A DNA stretch of 64,000 bases from Serripes groenlandicus. Lineage: Eukaryota > Mollusca > Bivalvia > Cardiida > Cardiidae. The stretch is taken from positions 558,001 through 622,000 of the forward strand of contig JASEVX010000035.1 of assembly GCA_031761405.1 (NCBI GenBank). The letters are read 5' to 3'. The notes beneath the pieces were generated by a model that was not told the DNA's origin, did no database searches, and saw nothing but the letters and a program-made list of their open reading frames with translations. The position numbers and the translations under genes are program-made. Shown here piece after piece: positions 44,594 through 54,239 of the stretch. Each line of letters starts with the position of its first letter. Position 1 is the stretch's first letter.

Positions 44594-45296
44594 CTGTAGA
44601 GGTAATAAATAAATGTATTACAATCAAGGAACGATTTAGATGTAGACTTTAATATTTCAACAATACCAAGAATATAGATAATGGTCAAACTTATAGATTT
44701 AATGCCACTATTAACATCGGTTTGTGAAGATTTACTTCATTTAATTAATTCAAATATGGTTTTGACTTTCATGTTAACTATATTGTGTTCACAAGCTCTA
44801 TTATAGCAATTTTGACAATTTCAAGGGCCCTAATCCAGTCTTGCATGGGCGTATCTGGCTGGTTTGCAAAAGGAACCGAGCTCTCATAGATCTCTAACTA
44901 CTGTATAAGTTTGATTGAGATACAATCAAAACTGAAGACTGTATCGCGTTCACAAGCAATTGTTTACGGACGCACGGACGACGGACACCACACCACGGCA
45001 TAAGCTCTTCTGGCCTATGGCCAGAAGAGCTAAACATAGAACAGGTTCAGAGTGTCCTAAAATATTGTTTTCAAATGTATTATCCTGTTCCTTTCCTATT
45101 CATACAAAATAACACATTCAGAGTATCTCGAAACTATTTGTTAATATGCTTTTTTGGAGATAGTAATTTATATTTTAATACCAAACTATATCGTGTATAC
45201 ACTCATTAAAAAAAAAAAAAAATGCACTTTAGTGCATTTACATTGTCTTATCAAATATCGTTATTAATTTTGATATAAAGTGCTTTTAGTGCAAAC

Positions 45297-45440
45297 CGTT
45301 TATTTGCTGGCAGCCAACACCAAAGAAACCTTCTGCACACACGCCATCTTCACAATCTCCAGTAAACAAATCACAGGATTTGTCATCAACACAGTGACAT
45401 TGCTGTGAACAATTCATACCAAACGTGTTGTTTCCGCATG
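45297..45440 (-). CDS. EGF-like exon A4 of the receptor gene
   Basis: Partner of A2, 3,508 bp away; encodes the same peptide (CGNNTFGMNC onward). Acceptor GTCTACAG, donor AACG/GTTTGC, phase 1-1. Confidence 0.75.
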
Positions 45441-45666
45441 CTGTAGACGTAATAAATAAATGTATTACAATCAAGGAACGATTTAGATGTAGACTTTAAT
45501 ATTTCAACAATACCAAGAATAAAGATATTGGTCAAACTTATAGATTTAATGCCACTATTAACATCGGTTTGTGAAGATTTACTTCATTTAATTAATTCAA
45601 CATATGGTTTTGACTTTCATGTTAACGATTCAATAGATATCCCAATTGCATTTACAAAATGGCTAC

Positions 45667-45804
45667 CTTGTTTACATGTATCTCCGTGACGACCTGCAGC
45701 ACAACCGTTCGAGCACATACCAGTTACATGATTGCATGGTTCGTATCTCCTGCAGTATCCACAAAAGTTGGAACAGTCTTGACCGTAAGACCCTGTAACA
45801 CACT
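45667..45804 (-). CDS. EGF-like exon B2 of the receptor gene
   Basis: Partner of B1, 3,508 bp away. 138 nt, same splice sites and eight-cysteine pattern; coding sequence appears identical to B1 by eye. Confidence 0.75.
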
Positions 45805-45879
45805 CTGAAAAATTAAAAAAAAATTCACAATTAAGAATTATTTTTAAACTAAAAAAACTACTGATCGTTGATCCCAGAC

Positions 45880-46118
45880 CATCTCCGTGGTGTAATTGTT
45901 AGAGTGGCCACATTAGGACCGGAAAATCAGGGGTTCGACTACTGTCGGGCCATACCAAGTACTTTAAAAACGGTAGTTATGGCGCTTAAAGTTGTGGGGA
46001 TAACATAACGGCAGATTCCTCGGTGTCAAGATAAATTAGACTGGTACTACTTGTAAATTACCCATGATACCCAGTATTATAACTGAAAAACTGTTGAAAA
46101 CGGCATAAACCATTCAAA
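45880..46118 (+). mobile_element. Full-length tRNA-derived SINE
   Basis: The head is the same as at 42,372. It then continues GGCAGATTCCTCGGTGTC and TATAACTGAAAAACTGTTGA with AAACGGCATAAA. It contains box-A- and box-B-like segments (TTGTTAGAGTGGCC, GGTTCGACTAC). Confidence 0.6.
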
Positions 46119-46178
46119 CAAATCCTTGGTTTATACTCTGTAAAACATTACATTACTTCATAAAGAAATGCTATTTAA

Positions 46179-46353
46179 CTCTTTCAGCGCCGAATTGTTT
46201 AAAGTAGACTCTTCCAAGTTCAAAATCGGGCGTCTCCATTTCTCATGTTATGAAAGTTTGGATTATTTACATAATTAAAAGGCAAACAATGCTGATTTCA
46301 GGTGAGACAGCTCGTTACGAAAACCCCCAATATTGCCTTTGGCGCTGAAAAAG
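46179..46353 (+). mobile_element. TTAA MITE family 2 with a visible empty site
   Basis: CTCTTTCAGCGCCGAATTG at the left and TTTGGCGCTGAAAAAG at the right, bounded by TTAA at 46,175-46,178 and 46,354-46,357. The duplicate block has GCTATTTAATTGCATTG at 42,488-42,504, with a single TTAA and no insert. It is therefore a 175-bp insertion that duplicated TTAA. Confidence 0.85.
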
Positions 46354-46379
46354 TTAATTGCATTGCGACTTATCTGAAA

Positions 46380-46587
46380 GACAGTGGTGCAGAGGTAGAG
46401 CGTCGGCTTCTCGTATCAAAGGTCCCTGGTTCGAGTCCCGTGATGAGCGGGTCCTGACTTTGGGATTTTTACACACAAACGGCGCGAGTACTGGTTAAGT
46501 CTCCAGGAAGCAGACATCGAGAGTGATTAATCTAAGCCGAAGGCTTGTTTCGCAATCGATGTAAGATAAATAAGTTTAAACTAAACA
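46380..46587 (+). mobile_element. SINE with 9-bp target-site duplication
   Basis: ACAGTGGTGCAGAGGTAGAG, CCTGGTTCGAGTCCCGTGAT, tail CGATGTAAGATAAATAAG. Flanked by TATCTGAAA at 46,371-46,379 and 46,588-46,596. The first duplicate block lacks it (about 42,511). Confidence 0.7.
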
Positions 46588-46721
46588 TATCTGAAACGTG
46601 ACTTTCCATTATATCACGCAGATAATCAAGCCATGACATATTATAACATTCAAACGAATGTCGGCGCATCTGTTTCATGTGTATTCTTATTTGTCATAAA
46701 TGTGTTAAGAGGTTCTCCTAC

Positions 46722-46856
46722 CTTTATCACATATTTCCCCGAGATAGCCTGGATCACATCGTTCACATTTCCCATCTACTTTGTTGCAAGGTTGTTTCTC
46801 ATGACAATGCCCACAAGCCCAGCGGCAGTTAATTCCATAGGTACCGTTTTCACAGG
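46722..46856 (-). CDS. EGF-like exon C2 of the receptor gene
   Basis: Partner of C1; reads CENGTYGINC, RWACGHC, HEKQPCNKVDGKC, ERCDPGYLGEIC. 135 nt, phase 1-1, donor AAAG/GTAGGA. In transcript order it is the first EGF-like exon after the TNFR exons. The distance from C1 is 4,082 bp rather than 3.51 kb because of the MITE and SINE insertions between B2 and C2. Confidence 0.7.
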
Positions 46857-47514
46857 CTTAAACATTAAAGCTATATCCTTGCTACACTCATAAGGTAAAC
46901 ACATAGCCATACGCGTAAAATTTGATATGTATTGGCATTTTTTAAAATTAATTTATAAACTCATATAACAACGAATTTTCGACCATTTTTAAAGATCCAC
47001 GGCGCGATCTCCTTCCAACAATAAAGTTTGAATTTTACTGAAAATCGTCTGCTGCAGATTTGTTGATTGTTGTACGTTGAAAATGCCCTAATCCATGAAT
47101 GAAATAGCATTCTCCGTGACATCGGTCGCTGTTACAACCGGCCCATTACCTGTAAGGATGGTCACGCGTTATTTAAAATCTATGTCTAAAAATAAACCAC
47201 GAAACATTTAACAGAATCTAACTGAATTTTAGAATTTTTCTTTTTTATGCCTGTCTTCTTTTTATTTGCAGAAAAGCACTTAAATTACACTTAAATTAAA
47301 AATAATTAAAAATGCACATGAATTTTTGCTCGTATTGTTCTAATTTTGATACCGTACATAATAGTATTTACTTCTGTTCGTTTAAGAATAAACCATTGAA
47401 TTAACAAAAGCCTAAGTGCACAGTTTCTTTTGTTTACTCGGTGTATGTAGACTCATCACCAGACTGATATAAAGAATATCAAAAAACAAATGATGTTAAT
47501 CTTACGGAAGCGCT

Positions 47515-48485
47515 GGAAAAATGCGTGTTTTCTTGTAAGTGTTTCATGTTGTGATGTCGAATTATCGTGGTGTTGTTAAAAATGGCGCGAAACTCCTCGA
47601 GCACTGGCCAATGCGACGGAAATGGCGGAACTGGATGCAGTGTTACAGACGACTTTAAAACATACAGCCAAAAATATGAAGGATCTCTTGAAAAATTTGA
47701 AACAAAAAAGATAAATTGATTTCTCTTTTTGCAACAATGTTTTTAAAAGTCTTCTGCTGCAGATTACTCGAAATGCATCAGATTGTTAAGAAGGGTTAAC
47801 ATTAAAAATCTATGAGTAAGATTATACACCTCGTAGTGAACAATAACTAGAGCTACTTTTGCCAAATATGTTTAATCATCGTCTGCAGATGCGTTAAAAG
47901 ACATTTTCGACCGGTGCTCTGCGAAACGCGACCTTAATATAATAATTACACACATTGAAAGAGACCTCCATTTGTAAGTATGCGAGCATGTAAGAGTTTC
48001 GAGCCCTTTTTCAACAACAACACGATACTTTGACATATCAACATGCCAGTTTGACAAGATAACACGTTTTATGAACAAGACGTCTAATGGACATAATGCC
48101 AAGTCAACTAGACATAATACCATGTCAGCTGGACATAATAACATATTAATTGGACATACTAGCATGTCAATAAGACATAACAACATAGTAGATAGACATA
48201 ATAGCATGTAAGACAGACATAATATCATAACAGTTAGATATAATATAATGCCATTTACAAATAATAACATGAAAGTTAGACATAATGACATGTCAGTCAG
48301 ACATGACTATATATCCGTTACACATAATGGCATATAAGATAAACATAATAACATGTACGTTACATGATAACATGTCAGTTATACATAACAACATGTCAGT
48401 TATACATAACAACGTGTCAGTTATACACAACAACATGAAAGATCACAACACAAGACAGCTGTGGCGTTCCATACAAACCGGTGCA
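47515..48485. mobile_element. Second copy of the fold-back element, left arm truncated
   Basis: 47,515-47,720 matches 35,725-35,935 (TGTTGTGATGTCGAATTATC, GACGACTTTAAAACATACAG). 48,000-48,485 matches the right arm with 21-bp repeats (AACATGTCAGTTATACATAA), ending AAGACAGCTGTGGCGTTCC. Confidence 0.6.
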
Positions 48486-48734
48486 GTGGAGAACGGCATT
48501 TTGACCGTGAAGTAACCCAAAATCGTTTAGGCCTACATCTAATCTGAGGTAGATGGCATTTAAACCATTATTGAATAGAGTCGAACACATTGTGACAAAA
48601 AGAGACTTTGTCCATAATGAGCATATTCTCCTACTGCCAAAATAGTATCAAAGTAAGTCTCCTGTAGATGGGCTTGCTTGTAGGAAAGTATTAATTCGCA
48701 TGTTGCAAAAGTAACGGAAGTTATATATATGATC

Positions 48735-48950
48735 CGTTCCACGAGAAAACCAACATTATGGACTCTGCGTAATGTATCGGACCAGATCAGGCTAACCCGG
48801 GCCGACACATTCCGTCGAAGGGAGATGGAGGTATATAGTAATAATTCCCGAACAATGTCTGTGCGGGTTAGCGTGCGCGGCAATGCCTAGGCTGATCCTG
48901 GTCGGTACTTTACGCAGAGTACAAAATGTTAGGTTTCTCGAGGAAACCAA
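48735..48950. mobile_element. Palindromic MITE (GAGAAAACCAACA ends), copy 2
   Basis: Left CGTTCCACGAGAAAACCAAC and TGCGTAATGTATCGGAC, right GGTCGGTACTTTACGCAGAG and TGTTAGGTTTCTCGAGG. It ends about 7 bp from the splice donor of the exon at 48,958. Confidence 0.6.
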
Positions 48951-48957
48951 GTCTTAC

Positions 48958-49122
48958 TTGTATCCTTCCTCGGCTCCGAGCACTCAGCATCTGTTGTGGT
49001 TGTACACGTTGTCTTGTACTCTAGACACTTGCTACAAACGTTACACCGCTCGAAGGACTTTGCGTTAGAGAATGATTCACCCTCTATACACTCTTCACAC
49101 TCGGTATCATCCTGTTTGGTTC
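48958..49122 (-). CDS. TNFR cysteine-rich exon 3 of the receptor gene
   Basis: Minus-strand acceptor TTTTCATTGATAG (exon start 49,122) and donor ACAA/GTAAGA; 165 nt, phase 1-1. It completes cysteine-rich domain 3 (GTKQDDTECEEC) and supplies domain 4 (CIEGESFSNA, CNVCSKC, CTTTTDAEC). The motif DAEC and the C-x2-C-x2-C core are typical of TNF-receptor CRDs, which bind TNF-family ligands outside the cell. It joins in phase to the exon at 51,670 (Ile-Gly junction). A run of partial copies of its 5' boundary lies upstream (49,480-50,085). Confidence 0.8.
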
Positions 49123-49137
49123 CTATCAATGAAAATA

Positions 49138-49447
49138 GATTGATTGATTGATTGATTGATTGGGGTTTAAGGCCGTTTTTAACAATTTCTCAGTTATATC
49201 ACGGCGGCCAGTTCACCTACTCATGCATTTCCTGGTTTTCTCATACCAGTACTCCACACAACAATCTTCCCAAGCAACTGGTTGCTTTTCCACATAGACT
49301 TAGCCCATTGGTAGAAGACGAATGACGCATGTCGCATTGACTTTTGTCAATCCTCGGAAAGGTAGTTGGCCGAGCCGGGATTCGAACTCACAACCACTGG
49401 ATTGACAGCCCGCGTCGATACCGACTGAGCTACCGGAGCTCGGCATT
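49138..49447 (-). mobile_element. Full-length tRNA-derived SINE, minus orientation
   Basis: The minus-strand head is CCGAGCTCCGGTAGCTCAGT with GAGTTCGAATCCCGGC, and the tail has AACGGCCTTAAACCCC and a (CAAT)n end. It is inserted inside a 73-bp repeat unit. The likely imperfect target duplication is AATGAAAATA/ATTGAAAATA. Confidence 0.65.
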
Positions 49448-50085
49448 GAAAATATAACAAGATCAGAGAATCTCGAAAAGATAGTTTTAAAATGAATTAT
49501 CATGTTTGTTTTCTATGCATAACAATAGACACGTTCAGAGTATCCCGAAAACATTGTTTCCAAATGTATAATCCTGTTTGTTTCCTATGCATAAAAATAG
49601 AACACGTTCAGAGTATCCCGATCAGATTGTTTCCAAAAGTATTATGCTGTTTGTTTCCTATCTATTAAAAAAGAACATGTTCAGAGCATCCCAGAGTATT
49701 TGATCGTTTTAAAAATGTATTATCATCTTTGTTTCCTATCCATAATCACTGAACACGTTCACAGTATCAAGAAAAGATTGTTTTCAAATGTGTTATCCTG
49801 TTCCTTTCCTATCCATAAAAATAGAACACGTTCAGAGTTTCCCGAACTTATTGTATCCAAATGTATTATCCTGTGTGTTTCCTATTCATAAAAATAGAAC
49901 ACGTTCAGAGTTTCCCGAACTTATTGTATCCAAATGTATTATCCTGTTCCTTTCCTATCCATACAAACAGAACACGTTCAGAGTTTCCCAAACTTATTGT
50001 ATCCAAATGTATTATCCTGTTTGTTTCCTATCCATAAAAATAGAACACGTTCAGAGTATCCCAAAGAGATTGTTTTCAAATTAGC
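49448..50085 (-). repeat. Array of about eight 73-bp units copied from the exon 3 splice acceptor
   Basis: Units recur near 49,498, 49,571, 49,645, 49,720, 49,794, 49,868, 49,940 and 50,013 (CCTGTTTGTTTCCTATCCAT, ACACGTTCAGAGTATCCCG). On the minus strand each is an acceptor-like TATGGATAG followed by GAAACAAACAGGATAATAC, matching the exon at 49,122 over about 37 bp. After about 16 codons each unit hits a stop. Confidence 0.7.
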
Positions 50086-51669
50086 GACGACGACTACCAG
50101 ATAGACAATTGCGACCAGTGATCAGGCCCTGCACTGTTCGCTAATTAGTCACGTGTACTAATTATCCTAAGGTTGGTTTTCCTGAGGCACCGCTCAATAC
50201 GAAACGTTAATCATTTATCGTCACATTAAATTAGTAAAAAAAAGTATTTTGAAATATTGTGCTATTACACCTTGTCATGGAAACAAAATAGAATTGAAAA
50301 CCATTTATAGTTTTCATATTTCCCTCAGATGTGTATTTCTGCTTGGGTACAATACTATTATTCTTGTTTTCAATGTTTTATCCTCTCGATCGTTTTCCGC
50401 ACTAACTTTGAAAGGCAGAGTTTCTTAACATAATGAAACTTTATGAATTGTAACACAGTCAAGTTCAATTAACTAGTTTTTCAAAATGCGCTTTCACTAA
50501 ATGTTCCGCCAGTAAACAGGACTTAAACAATCAGGCACTTGGAATGGTTCAAAATTATGTGTAGGCCAGATTTCTGGGTGTGATGCGGGAAATGCCAATA
50601 TGATTCTCTTTCAGTTTTCGATTTTTCAGAGCAAAGAAGTGTACGTCCCGGCGTACATGACTTATAGGAAGCTACATAATTGAAGAAGAAGAAGAAGAAG
50701 AAGAAGTCGTTATAGTAGAAGAAAATGAAATAATGAAGATGATGATAACTATTGCGATTCTAATAAATGGGAGGGCATTGATTTTGCTTCTGTAAGAATG
50801 TATTGTGGGTGACCTACGTGTACATGTATATTCACAGGCGTCTAAGTTTTCAAAAGAGAACATTTGGAGAAAAAAACACCACAATACCGTTTTACTATAA
50901 AAAGTTTTTCTAAATGTTTTCATGTACTATAATAATGATTTATATAATACCATAATAGAGAGGCTATTTATTAATTTGTTCTTTTTCCAAACTTTCTCAA
51001 ACGAAAACTCGGACACCTGTATTTTGAACATCAATACTATGTCAAATTACGCCAAATGCATACGCTGTCATACTAATCTACAGCCAAATAGTCCCTTACA
51101 AACCTTTGTTTGCATAGCCATGAGTGTATAAATTCACCAGAATGCATTGATATTGAGGTTGAATTGATTGTAAGTGTGTATAGGATGCACTGGAAATGAT
51201 TGATTTGATAATTTTTAGTATTTTAACCTTGTTTGAAAGTGAAAGTACGTATGTGAAAAACCTGTTTCGTTCCAGCCCGATTTCGTCCAACTTGATGGTA
51301 ACCATTTTCGCGGGGTGAATTATTTCGTTCATTATGCATGACCCTCGAATCTTCTTTGGGTTATTTTAAAGCTTAGATGTAACTATTTTCAATGGTATAG
51401 GGTGTGCTACATGAGAAACGCGAAGAAAGATTGACACTTGAGGGTTGAATTTTGTACATTCAAATGAAAACAAAGAAGGAATTTATTTGGTGTATTGTGA
51501 CCTTCTACAGGTTACATTACAAAACGATAACGCATGAGCATAGCGTTCCGATAGGTAGAAAAAATGCTGATTTATAAGAACTGCCCACCACTCTCCAGTA
51601 GAAAATGATGATGATGATAATGATAATCATTACTAGTATAAGGAAATGGAGGATTATGGTGTTTCCTAC
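50086..51669. other. Receptor intron 2, mostly unassigned
   Basis: A repeat scrap lies near 50,130 and a (GAA)n microsatellite at 50,682-50,706. No exon was recognised; frames of up to 83 codons lack domains. Confidence 0.4.
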
Positions 51670-51987
51670 CTATGTTCACAATTCCAAAGCCAACAATACA
51701 TTTACTGTGTGTCAAACACACATCACCCACGTCATAATACCGTCCTTCTTCACATTCACATACAATGTTGTCATACAGCGTGCATCCCTTCACCATGACT
51801 GTATGAGGCTTCAAACACATTAAGTCGCATGGTTCGCACATTTCCGCTCGGTTGCAATAATGTTCATAGGAACCATTACTACAAGTAACGCAGAGGGCGC
51901 TACCCCCATTTTCGACACAGTCCGCGTGTTTATGGGTTCCCGGCGGACAGAAACGGCAAGTACGCTCATTGAAAACGGTGTCAACCC
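51670..51987 (-). CDS. TNFR cysteine-rich exon 2 of the receptor gene
   Basis: The minus-strand acceptor TTTGTTTTATTAG (exon start 51,987) and donor ACATAG/GTAGGA bound 318 nt in phase 1-1. The peptide contains CRFCPPGTHKHADC, ALCVTCSNGSYEHYC, CEPCDLMC, GCTLYDNIVCEC, GRYYDVGDVC and CIVGFGIVN. These are the hallmark CPPGT, C-x2-C-x(n)-C and CT...D.VC.C elements of two and a half TNF-receptor cysteine-rich domains. With the Cys in exon 1 (EQCSQTY) and exon 3 the ectodomain would have four CRDs. TNFR-family proteins signal in apoptosis and immunity; no death-domain exon was seen, so the signalling class is open. Confidence 0.85.
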
Positions 51988-52674
51988 CTAATAAAACAAA
52001 CAATTAAACATAGATTAAAAAGTACATAAAATGTTAAAAACTCCTTATGAAGAATTAAGTTTGCTCCTGCTTTGGTTAGTCTTCTGACGCATTAGAACAT
52101 ATTGAGACACTGCTGTTCTTCAGAATTTAATTAAATTGTTTAATTACAAATTATGCGAGAGCTGTTCCACTTTATCGTAACAAAAGAACACACACTCTAA
52201 GAGGGCTGTCCCACTAGATCGTAACCAAAATCTTTAACAATTGTAGTAATGGCTTTCCCTCATTTGTGCTAAGGACTGAGGGGTTAACACATTGTCGAAT
52301 AGACTGATCCAAGGCCACATTATAAAAATGTTGTTAAACATCTTGTAGGTTTATTGTTAGGATATATACATATCATTACTAACAATGTGTCCTTGCAACT
52401 TACTGGTAAATGCATGGAACATCATTGATGTCAAAGAAATGTATCACCACTTTACCACATACTGACGCCTACTGATACAGTGTTGGAAAATGGGGAAAAA
52501 GAGACTCACGATGAGTATTGTTCATTTTATTGGCATAGTTCTTTCTGCTACAATGTTTTCAACTCTATTTAATCATTAATCTTTCATTTACAGAGATTTT
52601 ACCTATTTTTACCTCGATGCTTTCAGAGTCGTCTGTTGCAAATTTATTACACGTGGGAAAGGGTTAACAATTAC
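51988..52674. other. Receptor intron 1 with a TTAA MITE
   Basis: About 52,452-52,667 is MITE family 1 (right arm AGTCGTCTGTTGCAAATTTA and GTGGGAAAGGGTTAA). The TTAA at 52,664-52,667 lies 7 bp from the donor of exon 1. The remainder is unassigned. Confidence 0.5.
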
Positions 52675-52786
52675 CTGACGACGCATTGTACGTTTGGCTA
52701 CACTGCTCTATAGGTGCGGTGTCCACTTGGTTATCACATAAGTACAACATACAGAACAAGATAAAACAGCCACAACGTGTCATCAT
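52675..52786 (-). CDS. Exon 1 of the receptor gene: start codon and signal peptide
   Basis: Minus-strand ATGATG at 52,786 begins a 112-nt coding stretch ending at donor GTCAG/GTAATTG in phase 1. It reads MMTRCGCFILFCMLYLCDNQ, then VDTAPIEQCSQTYNAS. That is a short basic n-region, a hydrophobic core of about 12 residues and a likely cleavage region: a secretion signal. The EQC cysteine is the first of CRD1, and the phase joins perfectly to the exon at 51,987 (Gly-Val-Asp). Two tandem ATGs are present and either could start. No upstream in-frame extension was checked beyond the 5' splice-like region. Confidence 0.75.
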
Positions 52787-52959
52787 CCTGCGTTAAAACT
52801 ATTAACTGAAAAGAAACAAATAAAGTTTAAATATTTATCCATCCTTTCCCACAAACAACACATCAGTAGGATATGACAGTGAACACTTTAAATATATCGT
52901 TTACATGTATGAGTGCAAAACTGATGTTAGACTGACAGGAAACACATGTAAATGTGATC

Positions 52960-53083
52960 TTAACCTGCACCCGTGATATGACTGAAATAAAAGGTTGAAC
53001 ACGGCGTTAAACTCCATTAATTAAATAAATAAATAAATAAATAAATAAATTAATAAATAAATAAATAAATAAATAAATAAATG
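52960..53083 (+). repeat. SINE tail followed by (AAAT)n microsatellite
   Basis: GATATGACTGAAATAAAAGG with ACACGGCGTTAAACTCC, then about 55 bp of AAAT repeats (53,022-53,083). Confidence 0.6.
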
Positions 53084-54239
53084 TGCAGGCATTACTTCAT
53101 GTTGGGACAAAGGGTATGTTTGTATGACACCGTTTAAGAATTTGTGTATAACATTATATCTTACTGGGTGTCTTCTCGATTGTCCCACATTTTGAAAATG
53201 CTATTTACCCTTAATGCGCAGGGGTAAAGATGGGTAATGGAAAGGTGAGAATACAGTCCAGTTATTCTGCCTATTCCAAGTTTACATTATTTGCCTATCC
53301 CTTGTTCAATTAAGTTACACATGGAATCTTTACTGACGACAAAAAAACACGATGTTTGAATGTTTTTCCGACAAAACAAACCACTAATTGCTTTTATTTA
53401 AAAAAAAAGGATCAAACTGTTTGTGAATTTACTGAAATGTAACTTAATGGCTCAAATTACCATTTACATGACCTCCCCTTCGCTTTATAACTTGTCAAAG
53501 ATTGGCGTGTTAGCTTAAACATTTTTTTTTATTCTGTTAATATTTACAAAAATAACAGTACAATACTAGTAGGTTGAAATGTATTGGAAAACAAGCAATA
53601 TTATAGCTTGATTAAAACAGCTCTAGAAAACGGGCGTTTAGCATGTTCTACAATCCTTATTGTAACCCGATGATGTTTGGTTTAATAATATTTTTTTGGG
53701 TGAAATAGCTGTTCCCTCCACCGTATCTAGTTCTCTGAGCTTATACTAATTCCTTTACAGCTACAAAATGCACAGACAGTCAGTGTATGATCTGCACTGT
53801 ATGCTGAAAGATCGGCGTGTTCATTTGAATAATTAAAAATATTATAATAGAATACAGAGCGGAACAGAACTTTTAATTTCAACTTAAACATACACATCTC
53901 TTTTTTGATTTACACTAGAATGTTCAACCAAATATAATAATTGGGAAAAAGTTATCTGACTTGATTTATGAATCAAGTCGGGTATATGATCCTTTAAAAA
54001 TAAATCAACGCAATAGAACTAAAGATATATTTAAGTTTAACTAAAGCATATACATCTCATTGTTTATATATTTAAGTTTAACTAAAGCATATACATCTCA
54101 TTGTTTATATACACTAGAATACAAGCATAAATGGTGAAACCAAATAACATAATGGGACAATGGTAATCCATTCGGGTGTGTTATCCTTTTTTGGATTCCC
54201 TCATATATCATCGCTATACACACAGGGAAATAAAAAACA
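53084..54239. other. Upstream flank of the receptor gene, unassigned
   Basis: AT-rich. A perfect local duplication of about 35 bp (TTAAGTTTAACTAAAGCATA) lies at 54,030 and 54,068. A promoter for the receptor would be expected near 52,800-53,500, but no motif stands out. Confidence 0.35.
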
